From the NCBI GenBank assembly GCA_963383645.1, contig OY726560.1, positions 32,183,003 through 32,247,002 of the forward strand: a stretch of 64,000 bases of DNA, written 5' to 3'. The DNA is from Muscardinus avellanarius (Eukaryota > Chordata > Mammalia > Rodentia > Gliridae). Position numbers and translations under genes: made by a program. Under the pieces are notes generated by a model. It was not told where the DNA came from, ran no database searches, and saw only the letters and a program-made list of their open reading frames with translations. Below, in pieces: positions 10,979-22,530 of the stretch; the first letter of the stretch is position 1; each line of letters opens with the position of its first letter.

Positions 10979-11585
10979 GGGCGGGGGTCTCGGGCGGGCA
11001 CGCCAGATGGGGCCCGGGTCGTGGGACCCTGGGCCCCAGGCCGAACTGCGAGTAGCACGCCAGACCCCTGGAGAAACCGGGCCCAGTAAGACGCTGGGTT
11101 CTGGGCGGGGGTCTCGGGCGGGGCACGCCAGATGGGGCCCGGGTCGTGGGACTCTGGGCCCCAGGCTGAACTGCGCTTAGCACGCCAGACCCCTGGAGAA
11201 ACCGGGCCCAGTAAGACGCTGGGTTCTGGGCGGGGGTCTCGGGCGGGCACGCCAGATGGGGCCCGGGTCGCGGGACCCTGGGCCCCAGGCCGAACTGCGA
11301 GTAGCACGCCAGACCCCTGGAGAAACCGGGCCCAGTAAGACGCTGGGTTCTGGGCGGGGGTCTCGGGCGGGGCACGCCAGATGGGGCCCGGGTCGTGGGA
11401 CTCTGGGCCCCAGGCCGAACTGCACTTAGCACGCCAGACCCCTGGAGAAACCGGGCCCAGTAAGACGCTGGGTACTGGGCGGGGGTCTCGGGCGGGGCAC
11501 GCCAGATGGGGCCCGGGTCGCGGGACTCTGGGCCCCGGGCCAAACTGCGAGTAGCACGCCAGACCCCTGGAGAAACCGGGCCCAG
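10979..11585 (+). repeat. 5' tandem monomers of the composite element (5 copies, ~124/125 bp)
   Basis: The shared landmark 'tctcgggcgg' occurs at 10988, 11112, 11237, 11361 and 11486, so spacing alternates 124 and 125 bp. The 1-bp difference is 'gggcgggcacg' versus 'gggcggggcacg'. Copies 1 and 3 share 'gggaccctggg' and 'gcgagtagc'; copies 2 and 4 share 'gggactctggg' and 'cttagc'; copy 5 is mixed. So the array is A-B-A-B-(A/B). Each copy carries four G runs (GGG-C-GGGGG-TCTC-GGG-C-GGG pattern), a canonical G-quadruplex motif, and is CpG-rich. By position it resembles promoter monomers at the 5' end of rodent L1 elements; promoter function is inference. Confidence 0.92.
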
Positions 11586-12077
11586 AACAGAAAAAGATAA
11601 AGAAAAATATCGGAGAGGAGATAAGAAAGCCGTTATGGATGCCAGGACACTGGAGATGCAGACAAAACTTATCCAAATGCACTGGAACTTATGGAAAAAT
11701 TTGCCGTGAAAGAGGACTGCTATTTCTCTATATTGTTAAGAATCTCAGACATCACCTGTAAGGAGAGAGTTTAACGGAGGCCAAGGAGAAATGCGGTGTT
11801 GAAAGAGTTCTCCACAATGATGGTGGAGACTTGTATTCAGGAGAAGCAGAAACCGGATCTTACCAACTTTATTTTTTTGGAGAAATTACACCAAATGTCG
11901 AATGCTACCACCACGCATGCTTAGGAACACTGGACAACATTCTGAGTGGAAAAAAAAAATAAAGAGCCTGGGAAGAATTTGAAACGGTGGAGGCAGTGGC
12001 AATGCCAGTGGCCAATACTCAGGGGAGGCAGAGATCTGATACATTACACCTGGAACCTTTGAAATAATAACCACAGA
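11586..12077 (+). other. Non-repetitive 5' module of the composite element
   Basis: About 490 bp of moderate GC between the monomers and the VNTR. It begins with an A-rich stretch ('gaaaaagataaagaaaaat') and contains an A10 run near 11950 followed by 'taaagagcctgggaag'. No long open frame exists and I do not recognise the source. Its place matches the 'tether' between monomers and ORF1 in rodent L1 elements, or the Alu-like region of SVA. A fragment of an L1 5'UTR or of a retroviral sequence would both fit. Confidence 0.6.
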
Positions 12078-12210
12078 GACAGTGATCGGAACTTGCTGAG
12101 GGGTTAGGCGGGCGCTGGGGCTAGTGGCTGACATCGGAGCTTGCTGTGAGGCAAGGCCACTAATGAGGCCTCCGTGGCTGGGATTGGAACCAGCCGAGGG
12201 GTTAGACCGA

Positions 12211-15200
12211 TGCTGGGGCCAGCGAGGCCGGCATTGGAGCCTGCCATGAGGCATGACCAGTGCTGGTGCCTCCGAGGTCGGGTCCGAAAACTGCTGAGGG
12301 GTTAGGGCGGTGCTGGGGCCAGCGAGGCCGGCATCGGAGCCTGCCATGAGGCAAGGCCGGTACTGGGGGCTCCGAGGCCAGGATCAGAGCCTGCCAAGGG
12401 ATTAGGCCGGTGCTGGGGCCAGCGAGGCCGGCATCGGAGCCTGCCTTGTGGCAAGGCCGGTACTGGGGCCTCCGAGGCCAGGATAAGAGCCTGCCGAGGG
12501 GTTAGGCCGGTGCTGGGGCCAGCGAGGCCGGCATCGGAGCCTGAAGTGAGGCATGACCAGTGCTGGGGCCTCCGAGGCCAGGATCAGAGCCTGCCGAGGG
12601 GTTAGGCCAGTGCTGGGGCCAGTGAGGCCGGCATCGGAGCCAGCCTTGAGGCAAGGCCGGTACTGGTGCCTCCGAGGCAAGGATAAGAGCCTGCCGAGGG
12701 GTTAGGCCGGTGCTGGGGGCCAGCGAGGCCGGCATCGGAGCCTGCCGTGAGGCATGACCAGTGCTGGGGCCTCCGAGGCCGGGATCGGAGCCTGCCGAGG
12801 GGTTAGGCCGGTGCTGGGGCCAGTGAGGCCGGCATCGGAGCCTGCCTTTTGGCAAGGCCGGTACTGGGGCATCGAGGCCAGGATAAGAGCCTGCCGAGGG
12901 GTTAGGCCGGTGCTGGGGCCAGCGAGGCCGGCATCGGAGCCTGCCGTGAGGCATGACCAGTGCTGGGGCCTCCGAGGCCGGGATCGGAGACTGCCGAGGG
13001 GTTAGGCCAGTGCTGGGGCCAGTGAGGCCGGCATCGGAGCCTGCCTTTTGGCAAGGCCGGTACTGGGGCATCGAGGCCAGGATAAGAGCCTGCCGAGGGG
13101 TTAGGCCGGTGCTGGGGCCAGCGAGGCCGGCATCGGAGCCTGACGTGAGGCATGACCAGTGCTGGGGCCTCCGAGGCCGGGATCGGAGCCTGCCGAGGGG
13201 TTAGGCCGGTGCTGGGGCCAGTGAGGCCGGCATCGGAGCCTGCCTTGAGGCAAGGCCGGTACTGGGGCCTCGAGGCCAGGATAAGAGCCTGCCGAGGGGT
13301 TAGGCCGGTGCTGGGGCCAGCGAGGCCAGCATCGGAGCCTGCCTTTTGGCAAGGCCGGTACTGGGGCCTCGAGGCCAGGATAAGAGCCTGCCGAGGGGTT
13401 AGGCCGGTGCTGGGGCCAGCGAGGCCGGCATCGGAGCCTGCCGTGAGGCATGACCAGTGCTGGGGCCTCCGAGGCCGGGATCGGAGCCTGCCGAGGGGTT
13501 AGGCCGGTGCTGGGGCCAGTGAGGCCGGCATCGGAGCCTGCCTTGAGGCAAGGCCGGTACTGGGGCCTCGAGGCCATGATAAGAGCCTGCCGAGGGGTTA
13601 GGCCGGTGCTGGGGCCAGCGAGGCCAGCATCGGAGCCTGCCTTTTGGCAAGGCCGGTACTGGGGCCTCCGAGGCCGGGATTCGAGCCTGCCGCGGGGTTA
13701 GGCCGGTGCTGGGGCCAGTGAGGCTAGCATCGGAGCCTGCCTTTTGGCAAGGCCGGTACTGGGGCCTCGAGGCCAGGATAAGAGCCTGCCGAGGGGTTAG
13801 GCCGGTGCTGGGGCCAGCGAGGCCGGCATCGGAGCCTGCCGTGAGGCATGACCAGTGCTGGGGCCTCCGAGGCCGGGATCGGAGCCTGCCGAGGGGTTAG
13901 GCCGGTGCTGGGGCCAGTGAGGCCGGCATCGGAGCCTGCCTTGAGGCAAGGCCGGTACTGGGGCCTCGAGGCCAGGATAAGAGCCTGCCGAGGGGTTAGG
14001 CCGGTGCTGGGGCCAGCGAGGCCAGCATCGGAGCCTGCCTTTTGGCAAGGCCGGTACTGGGGCCTCGAGGCCAGGATAAGAGCCTGCCGAGGGGTTAGGC
14101 CGGTGCTGGGGCCAGCGAGGCCGGCATCGGAGCCTGACGTGAGGCATGACCAGTGCTGGGGCCTCCGAGGCCGGGATCGGAGCCTGCCGAGGGGTTAGGC
14201 CGGTGCTGGGGCCAGTGAGGCCGGCATCGGAGCCTGCCTTTTGGCAAGGCCGGTACTGGGGCATTGAGGCCAGGATAAGAGCCTGCCGAGGGGTTTGGCC
14301 GGTGCTGGGGCCAGCGAGGCCGGCATCGGAGCCTGCCTTTTGGCAAGGCCGGTACTGGGGCCTCGAGGCCAGGATAAGAGCCTGCCGAGGGGTTAGGCCG
14401 GTGCTGGGGCCAGCGAGGCCGGCATCGGAGCCTGACGTGAGGCATGACCAGTGCTGGGGCCTCCGAGGCCGGGATCGGAGCCTGCCGAGGGGTTAGGCCG
14501 GTGCTGGGGCCAGTGAGGCCGGCATCGGAGCCTGCCTTGAGGCAAGGCCGGTACTGGGGCCTCGAGGCCAGGATAAGAGCCTGCCGAGGGGTTAGGCCGG
14601 TGCTGGGGCCAGCGAGGCCAGCATCGGAGCCTGCCTTTTGGCAAGGCCGGTACTGGGGCCTCGAGGCCAGGATAAGAGCCTGCCAAGGGGTTAGGCCGGT
14701 GCTGGGGCCAGCGAGGCCGGCATCGGAGCCTGACGTGAGGCATGACCAGTGCTGGGGCCTCCGAGGCCGGGATCGGAGCCTGCCGAGGGGTTAGGCCGGT
14801 GCTGGGGCCAGTGAGGCCGGCATCGGAGCCTGCCTTGAGGCAAGGCCGGTACTGGGGCCTCGAGGCCAGGATAAGAGCCTGCCGAGGGGTTAGGCCGGTG
14901 CTGGGGCCAGCGAGGCCGGCATCGGAGCCTGCCGTGAGGCATGACCAGTGCTGGGGCCTCCGAGGCCGGGATTCGAGCCTGCCGAGGGGTTAGGCCGGTG
15001 CTGGGGCCAGTGAGGCCGGCATCGGAGCCTGCCTTTTGGCAAGGCCGGTACTGGGGCATTGAGGCCAGGATAAGAGCCTGCCGAGGGGTTTGGCCGGTGC
15101 TGGGGCCAGCGAGGCCGGCATCGGAGCCTGCCTTTTGGCAAGGCCGGTACTGGGGCCTCGAGGCCAGGATAAGAGCCTGCCGAGGGGTTAGGCCGGTGCT

Positions 15201-16786
15201 GGGGCCAGCGAGGCCGGCATCGGAGCCTGACGTGAGGCATGACCAGTGCTGGGGCCTCCGAGGCCGGGATCGGAGCCTGCCGAGGGGTTAGGCCGGTGCT
15301 GGGGCCAGTGAGGCCGGCATCGGAGCCTGCCTTGAGGCAAGGCCGGTACTGGGGCCTCGAGGCCAGGATAAGAGCCTGCCGAGGGGTTAGGCCGGTGCTG
15401 GGGCCAGCGAGGCCAGCATCGGAGCCTGCCTTTTGGCAAGGCCGGTACTGGGGCCTCGAGGCCAGGATAAGAGCCTGCCAAGGGGTTAGGCCGGTGCTGG
15501 GGCCAGCGAGGCCGGCATCGGAGCCTGACGTGAGGCATGACCAGTGCTGGGGCCTCCGAGGCCGGGATCGGAGCCTGCCGAGGGGTTAGGCCGGTGCTGG
15601 GGCCAGTGAGGCCGGCATCGGAGCCTGCCTTGAGGCAAGGCCGGTACTGGGGCCTCGAGGCCAGGATAAGAGCCTGCCGAGGGGTTAGGCTGGTGCTGGG
15701 GCCAGCGAGGCCGGCATCGGAGCCTGCCGTGAGGCATGACCAGTGCTGGGGCCTCCGAGGCCGGGATTCGAGCCTGCCGAGGGGTTAGGCCGGTGCTGGG
15801 GCCAGTGAGGCCGGCATCGGAGCCTGCCTTTTGGCAAGGCCGGTACTGGGGCCTCGAGGCCAGGATAAGAGCCTGCCGAGGGGTTAGGCCGGTGCTGGGG
15901 CTAGCGAGGCCGGCATCGGAGCCTGCCGTGAGGCATGACCAGTGCTGGGGCCTCCGAGGCCGGGATCGGAGCCTGCCGAGGGGTTAGGCCGGTGCTGGGG
16001 CCAGCGAGGCCAGCATCGGAGCCTGCCTTTTGGCAAGGCCGGTACTGGGGCCTCGAGGCCAGGATAAGAGCCTGCCGAGGGGTTAGGCCGGTGCTGGGGC
16101 CAGCGAGGCCGGCATCGGAGCCTGACGTGAGGCATGACCAGTGCTGGGGCCTCCGAGGCCGGGATCGGAGCCTGCCGAGGGGTTAGGCCAGTGCTGGGGC
16201 CAGTGAGGCCGGCATCGGAGCCTGCCTTTTGGCAAGGCCGGTACTGGGGCCTCGAGGCCAGGATAAGAGCCTGCCGAGGGGTTAGGCCGGTGCTGGGGCC
16301 AGCGAGGCCGGCATCGCAGCCTGCCTTGAGGCAAGGCCGGTACTGGGGCCTCGAGACCAGGATAAGAGCCTGCCGAGGGGTTAGGCCGGTGCTGGGGCCA
16401 GCGAGGCCAGCATCGGAGCCTGCCTTTTGGCAAGGCCGGTACTGGGGCCTCGAGGCCAGGATAAGAGCCTGCCGAGGGGTTAGGCCGGTGCTGGGGCCAG
16501 CGAGGCCAGCATTGGAGCCTGCCTTTTGGCAAGGCCGGTACTGGGGCCTCGAGGCCAGGATAAGAGCCTGCCGAGGGGTTAGGCCGGTGCTGGGGCCAGC
16601 GAGGCCGGCATCGGAGCCTGACGTGAGGCATGACCAGTGCTGGGGCCTCCGAGGCCGGGATCGGAGCCTGCCGAGGGGTTAGGCCGGTGCTGGGGCCAGT
16701 GAGGCCGGCATCAGAGCCTGCCTTTTGGCAAGGCCGGTACTGGGGCATCGAGGCCAGGATAAGAGCCTGCCGAGGGGTTAGGCCGG
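12211..16786 (+). repeat. Higher-order repeat copy 1 (4,576 bp) inside the VNTR
   Basis: The atypical unit 'ctgccatgaggcatgacc...ggtcgggtccgaaaactgc' at 12241 recurs at 16817, exactly 4,576 bp later. Distinctive variants between them recur in the same order, for example 'gtgctgggggccag' near 12712 and 17288 and 'ggggtttggcc' near 14292 and 18868. Upstream of 12211 the two copies differ, which sets the left boundary. Confidence 0.9.
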
Positions 16787-19700
16787 TGCTGGGGCCAGCG
16801 AGGCCGGCATTGGAGCCTGCCATGAGGCATGACCAGTGCTGGTGCCTCCGAGGTCGGGTCCGAAAACTGCTGAGGGGTTAGGGCGGTGCTGGGGCCAGCG
16901 AGGCCGGCATCGGAGCCTGCCATGAGGCAAGGCCGGTACTGGGGGCTCCGAGGCCAGGATCAGAGCCTGCCAAGGGATTAGGCCGGTGCTGGGGCCAGCG
17001 AGGCCGGCATCGGAGCCTGCCTTGTGGCAAGGCCGGTACTGGGGCCTCCGAGGCCAGGATAAGAGCCTGCCGAGGGGTTAGGCCGGTGCTGGGGCCAGCG
17101 AGGCCGGCATCGGAGCCTGAAGTGAGGCATGACCAGTGCTGGGGCCTCCGAGGCCAGGATCAGAGCCTGCCGAGGGGTTAGGCCAGTGCTGGGGCCAGTG
17201 AGGCCGGCATCGGAGCCAGCCTTGAGGCAAGGCCGGTACTGGTGCCTCCGAGGCAAGGATAAGAGCCTGCCGAGGGGTTAGGCCGGTGCTGGGGGCCAGC
17301 GAGGCCGGCATCGGAGCCTGCCGTGAGGCATGACCAGTGCTGGGGCCTCCGAGGCCGGGATCGGAGCCTGCCGAGGGGTTAGGCCGGTGCTGGGGCCAGT
17401 GAGGCCGGCATCGGAGCCTGCCTTTTGGCAAGGCCGGTACTGGGGCATCGAGGCCAGGATAAGAGCCTGCCGAGGGGTTAGGCCGGTGCTGGGGCCAGCG
17501 AGGCCGGCATCGGAGCCTGCCGTGAGGCATGACCAGTGCTGGGGCCTCCGAGGCCGGGATCGGAGCCTGCCGAGGGGTTAGGCCAGTGCTGGGGCCAGTG
17601 AGGCCGGCATCGGAGCCTGCCTTTTGGCAAGGCCGGTACTGGGGCATCGAGGCCAGGATAAGAGCCTGCCGAGGGGTTAGGCCGGTGCTGGGGCCAGCGA
17701 GGCCGGCATCGGAGCCTGACGTGAGGCATGACCAGTGCTGGGGCCTCCGAGGCCGGGATCGGAGCCTGCCGAGGGGTTAGGCCGGTGCTGGGGCCAGTGA
17801 GGCCGGCATCGGAGCCTGCCTTGAGGCAAGGCCGGTACTGGGGCCTCGAGGCCAGGATAAGAGCCTGCCGAGGGGTTAGGCCGGTGCTGGGGCCAGCGAG
17901 GCCAGCATCGGAGCCTGCCTTTTGGCAAGGCCGGTACTGGGGCCTCGAGGCCAGGATAAGAGCCTGCCGAGGGGTTAGGCCGGTGCTGGGGCCAGCGAGG
18001 CCGGCATCGGAGCCTGCCGTGAGGCATGACCAGTGCTGGGGCCTCCGAGGCCGGGATCGGAGCCTGCCGAGGGGTTAGGCCGGTGCTGGGGCCAGTGAGG
18101 CCGGCATCGGAGCCTGCCTTGAGGCAAGGCCGGTACTGGGGCCTCGAGGCCATGATAAGAGCCTGCCGAGGGGTTAGGCCGGTGCTGGGGCCAGCGAGGC
18201 CAGCATCGGAGCCTGCCTTTTGGCAAGGCCGGTACTGGGGCCTCCGAGGCCGGGATTCGAGCCTGCCGCGGGGTTAGGCCGGTGCTGGGGCCAGTGAGGC
18301 TAGCATCGGAGCCTGCCTTTTGGCAAGGCCGGTACTGGGGCCTCGAGGCCAGGATAAGAGCCTGCCGAGGGGTTAGGCCGGTGCTGGGGCCAGCGAGGCC
18401 GGCATCGGAGCCTGACGTGAGGCATGACCAGTGCTGGGGCCTCCGAGGCCGGGATCGGAGCCTGCCGAGGGGTTAGGCCGGTGCTGGGGCCAGTGAGGCT
18501 GGCATCGGAGCCTGCCTTGAGGCAAGGCCGGTACTGGGGCCTCGAGGCCAGGATAAGAGCCTGCCGAGGGGTTAGGCCGGTGCTGGGGCCAGCGAGGCCA
18601 GCATCGGAGCCTGCCTTTTGGCAAGGCCGGTACTGGGGCCTCGAGGCCAGGATAAGAGCCTGCCGAGGGGTTAGGCCGGTGCTGGGGCCAGCGAGGCCGG
18701 CATCGGAGCCTGACGTGAGGCATGACCAGTGCTGGGGCCTCCGAGGCCGGGATCGGAGCCTGCCGAGGGGTTAGGCCGGTGCTGGGGCCAGTGAGGCCGG
18801 CATCGGAGCCTGCCTTTTGGCAAGGCCGGTACTGGGGCATTGAGGCCAGGATAAGAGCCTGCCGAGGGGTTTGGCCGGTGCTGGGGCCAGCGAGGCCGGC
18901 ATCGGAGCCTGCCTTTTGGCAAGGCCGGTACTGGGGCCTCGAGGCCAGGATAAGAGCCTGCCGAGGGGTTAGGCCGGTGCTGGGGCCAGCGAGGCCGGCA
19001 TCGGAGCCTGACGTGAGGCATGACCAGTGCTGGGGCCTCCGAGGCCGGGATCGGAGCCTGCCGAGGGGTTAGGCCGGTGCTGGGGCCAGTGAGGCCGGCA
19101 TCGGAGCCTGCCTTGAGGCAAGGCCGGTACTGGGGCCTCGAGGCCAGGATAAGAGCCTGCCGAGGGGTTAGGCCGGTGCTGGGGCCAGCGAGGCCAGCAT
19201 CGGAGCCTGCCTTTTGGCAAGGCCGGTACTGGGGCCTCGAGGCCAGGATAAGAGCCTGCCAAGGGGTTAGGCCGGTGCTGGGGCCAGCGAGGCCGGCATC
19301 GGAGCCTGACGTGAGGCATGACCAGTGCTGGGGCCTCCGAGGCCGGGATCGGAGCCTGCCGAGGGGTTAGGCCGGTGCTGGGGCCAGTGAGGCCGGCATC
19401 GGAGCCTGCCTTGAGGCAAGGCCGGTACTGGGGCCTCGAGGCCAGGATAAGAGCCTGCCGAGGGGTTAGGCCGGTGCTGGGGCCAGCGAGGCCGGCATCG
19501 GAGCCTGCCGTGAGGCATGACCAGTGCTGGGGCCTCCGAGGCCGGGATTCGAGCCTGCCGAGGGGTTAGGCCGGTGCTGGGGCCAGTGAGGCCGGCATCG
19601 GAGCCTGCCTTTTGGCAAGGCCGGTACTGGGGCATTGAGGCCAGGATAAGAGCCTGCCGAGGGGTTTGGCCGGTGCTGGGGCCAGCGAGGCCGGCATCGG

Positions 19701-21561
19701 AGCCTGCCTTTTGGCAAGGCCGGTACTGGGGCCTCGAGGCCAGGATAAGAGCCTGCCGAGGGGTTAGGCCGGTGCTGGGGCCAGCGAGGCCGGCATCGGA
19801 GCCTGACGTGAGGCATGACCAGTGCTGGGGCCTCCGAGGCCGGGATCGGAGCCTGCCGAGGGGTTAGGCCGGTGCTGGGGCCAGTGAGGCCGGCATCGGA
19901 GCCTGCCTTGAGGCAAGGCCGGTACTGGGGCCTCGAGGCCAGGATAAGAGCCTGCCGAGGGGTTAGGCCGGTGCTGGGGCCAGCGAGGCCAGCATCGGAG
20001 CCTGCCTTTTGGCAAGGCCGGTACTGGGGCCTCGAGGCCAGGATAAGAGCCTGCCAAGGGGTTAGGCCGGTGCTGGGGCCAGCGAGGCCGGCATCGGAGC
20101 CTGACGTGAGGCATGACCAGTGCTGGGGCCTCCGAGGCCGGGATCGGAGCCTGCCGAGGGGTTAGGCCGGTGCTGGGGCCAGTGAGGCCGGCATCGGAGC
20201 CTGCCTTGAGGCAAGGCCGGTACTGGGGCCTCGAGGCCAGGATAAGAGCCTGCCGAGGGGTTAGGCTGGTGCTGGGGCCAGCGAGGCCGGCATCGGAGCC
20301 TGCCGTGAGGCATGACCAGTGCTGGGGCCTCCGAGGCCGGGATTCGAGCCTGCCGAGGGGTTAGGCCGGTGCTGGGGCCAGTGAGGCCGGCATCGGAGCC
20401 TGCCTTTTGGCAAGGCCGGTACTGGGGCCTCGAGGCCAGGATAAGAGCCTGCCGAGGGGTTAGGCCGGTGCTGGGGCTAGCGAGGCCGGCATCGGAGCCT
20501 GCCGTGAGGCATGACCAGTGCTGGGGCCTCCGAGGCCGGGATCGGAGCCTGCCGAGGGGTTAGGCCGGTGCTGGGGCAAGCGAGGCCAGCATCGGAGCCT
20601 GCCTTTTGGCAAGGCCGGTACTGGGGCCTCGAGGCCAGGATAAGAGCCTGCCGAGGGGTTAGGCCGGTGCTGGGGCCAGCGAGGCCGGCATCGGAGCCTG
20701 ACGTGAGGCATGACCAGTGCTGGGGCCTCCGAGGCCGGGATCGGAGCCTGCCGAGGGGTTAGGCCGGTGCTGGGGCCAGTGAGGCCGGCATCGCAGCCTG
20801 CCTTTTGGCAAGGCCGGTACTGGGGCCTCGAGGCCAGGATAAGAGCCTGCCGAGGGGTTAGGCCGGTGCTGGGGCCAGCGAGGCCGGCATCGGAGCCTGC
20901 CGTGAGGCATGACCAGTGCTGGGGCCTCCGAGGCCGGGATCGGAGCCTGCCGAGGGGTTAGGCCGGTGCTGGGGCCAGTGAGGCCGGCATCGGAGCCTGC
21001 CTTGAGGCAAGGCCGGTACTGGGGCCTCGAGGCCAGGATAAGAGCCTGCCGAGGGGTTAGGCCGGTGCTGGGGCCAGCGAGGCCAGCATCGCAGCCTGCC
21101 TTGAGGCAAGGCCGGTACTGGGGCCTCGAGGCCAGGATAAGAGCCTGCCGAGGGGTTAGGCCGGTGCTGGGGCCAGCGAGGCCAGCATCGGAGCCTGCCT
21201 TTTGGCAAGGCCGGTACTGGGGCCTCGAGGCCAGGATAAGAGCCTGCCGAGGGGTTAGGCCGGTGCTGGGGCCAGCGAGGCCAGCATCGGAGCCTGCCTT
21301 TTGGCAAGGCCGGTACTGGGGCCTCGAGGCCAGGATAAGAGCCTGCCGAGGGGTTAGGCCGGTGCTGGGGCCAGCGAGGCCGGCATCGGAGCCTGACGTG
21401 AGGCATGACCAGTGCTGGGGCCTCCGAGGCCGGGATAAGAGCCTGCCGAGGGGTTAGGCCGGTGCTGGGGCCAGTGAGGCCGGCATCGGAGCCTGCCTTT
21501 TGGCAAGGCCGGTACTGGGGCATCGAGGCCAGGATAAGAGCCTGCCGAGGGGTTAGGCCGG
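16787..21561 (+). repeat. Higher-order repeat copy 2, with a ~199-bp internal gain
   Basis: Follows copy 1 without a gap. Offset to copy 1 is 4,576 bp up to about 20,900, then 4,775 bp, so two dimers (199 bp) were gained near 20,800-21,000. Only a few substitutions separate the copies in the parts I compared (near 12994/17570, 13897/18419, 13919/18498 and 16000/20577). Such high identity implies recent duplication, or an assembly artefact. Confidence 0.88.
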
Positions 21562-22530
21562 TGCTGGGGCCAGCGAGGCCGGCATCGGAGCTTGCCGTGA
21601 GGCATGACCAGTGCTGGGGCCTCCGAGGCCGGGATCGGAGCCTGCCGAGGGGTTAGGCCGGTGCTGGGGCCAGTGAGGCCGGCATCGGAGCCTGCCTTTT
21701 GGCAAGGCCGGTACTGGGGCATCGAGGCCAGGATAAGAGCCTGCCGAGGGGTTAGGCCGGTGCTGGGGCCAGCGAGGCCGGCATCGGAGCCTGCCGTGAG
21801 GCATGACCAGTGCTGGGGCCTCCGAGGCCGGGATCGGAGCCTGCCGAGGGGTTAGGCCGGTGCTGGGGCCAGCGAGGCCAGCATCGGAGCCTGCCTTTTG
21901 GCAAGGCCGGTACTGGGGCCTCGAGGCCAGGATAAGAGCCTGCCGAGGGGTTAGGCCGGTGCTGGGGCCAGCGAAGCCGGCATCGGAGCCTGCCATGAGG
22001 CAAGGCCGGTACTGGGGCCTCCGAGGCCAGGATAACAACCTGCCGAGGGGCTAGACCGGTGCGGGGGCCAGCAAGGCTGACATCGGAGCCTGCCGTGAGG
22101 CAAGGCCAGCATCGGAGCCTGCCGTGAAACATGGCCAGTGCTGGGGCCTCCTAACCAGGGAACGGAACCCGCCGAGGGGTTAGGCCGGTGCTGGGGCCAA
22201 TGAGGCCAGCATTGGAGCCTGCCATGAGGCTAGGCCGGTGCTGGGGCCTCCGAGGCCGGGATTGGAATCCTGCCAAGGGGTTAGGCCGGTGCAGTGGCCA
22301 ATGGCCAGCATCGGAACCTGGCGTGAGGCAAGTTTACTCCTGCGGCCTCCAAGGCCGGGACCAAAGCCAGCTTAGGGGTTAGAAGGGTTCAGGGGCCAGC
22401 GAGACCAGAACTGGGGCCTCCCATGAGGCAAGGCCGCTGCTTGAGCCAGCGTGGTCTGGATCAGTCCACTGAGTAGCCAGGCCACTACTGGGACCATCAA
22501 GAGTGGGATCGGTACTTGCAACGCAGCATG

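Larger units (their letters stand above)
12078..22530 (+). repeat. GC-rich VNTR/minisatellite (49/50-bp subunits in 99/100-bp dimers)
   Basis: Subunit 1 (50 bp) runs from 'gccgaggggttaggccgg' to 'ggcatcggagcct'. Subunit 2 has three forms: 'gccgtgaggcatgaccag' (50 bp), 'gccttgaggcaaggccgg' (49 bp) and 'gccttttggcaaggccgg' (49 bp). Dimers are therefore 99 or 100 bp, and a cycle of all three forms gives the recurrent 298-bp spacing. I estimate about 105 dimers. The edges (12078-12210 and about 22030-22530) are clearly diverged, while the core is nearly homogeneous. Because the dimer is close to a multiple of three, open frames appear on both strands throughout; these are arithmetic, not genes. 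Confidence 0.93.

Noticed and set aside
10935..11709. 202- and 237-codon minus-strand frames in the GC-rich monomers
   Set aside because: They are the complement of CpG-rich tandem monomers. The repeats shift frame every 124/125 bp, and the element's sense strand is +.
12402..22054. Dozens of overlapping open frames on both strands (33-residue repeat proteins rich in P, A, G and R)
   Set aside because: They follow from a ~99-bp repeat lacking stops in several frames. Both strands and several frames are open at once, the proteins end at random variant units, and no initiation or splice context is shared.
12078..22530. CRISPR-like array of regularly spaced repeats
   Set aside because: The repeats are contiguous, with no unique spacers, in a mammalian genome. 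It is a minisatellite.
12078..22530. Interstitial telomeric sequence, because of 'ggggttagg' in each unit
   Set aside because: The motif occurs once per ~100 bp and is not a tandem TTAGGG array.
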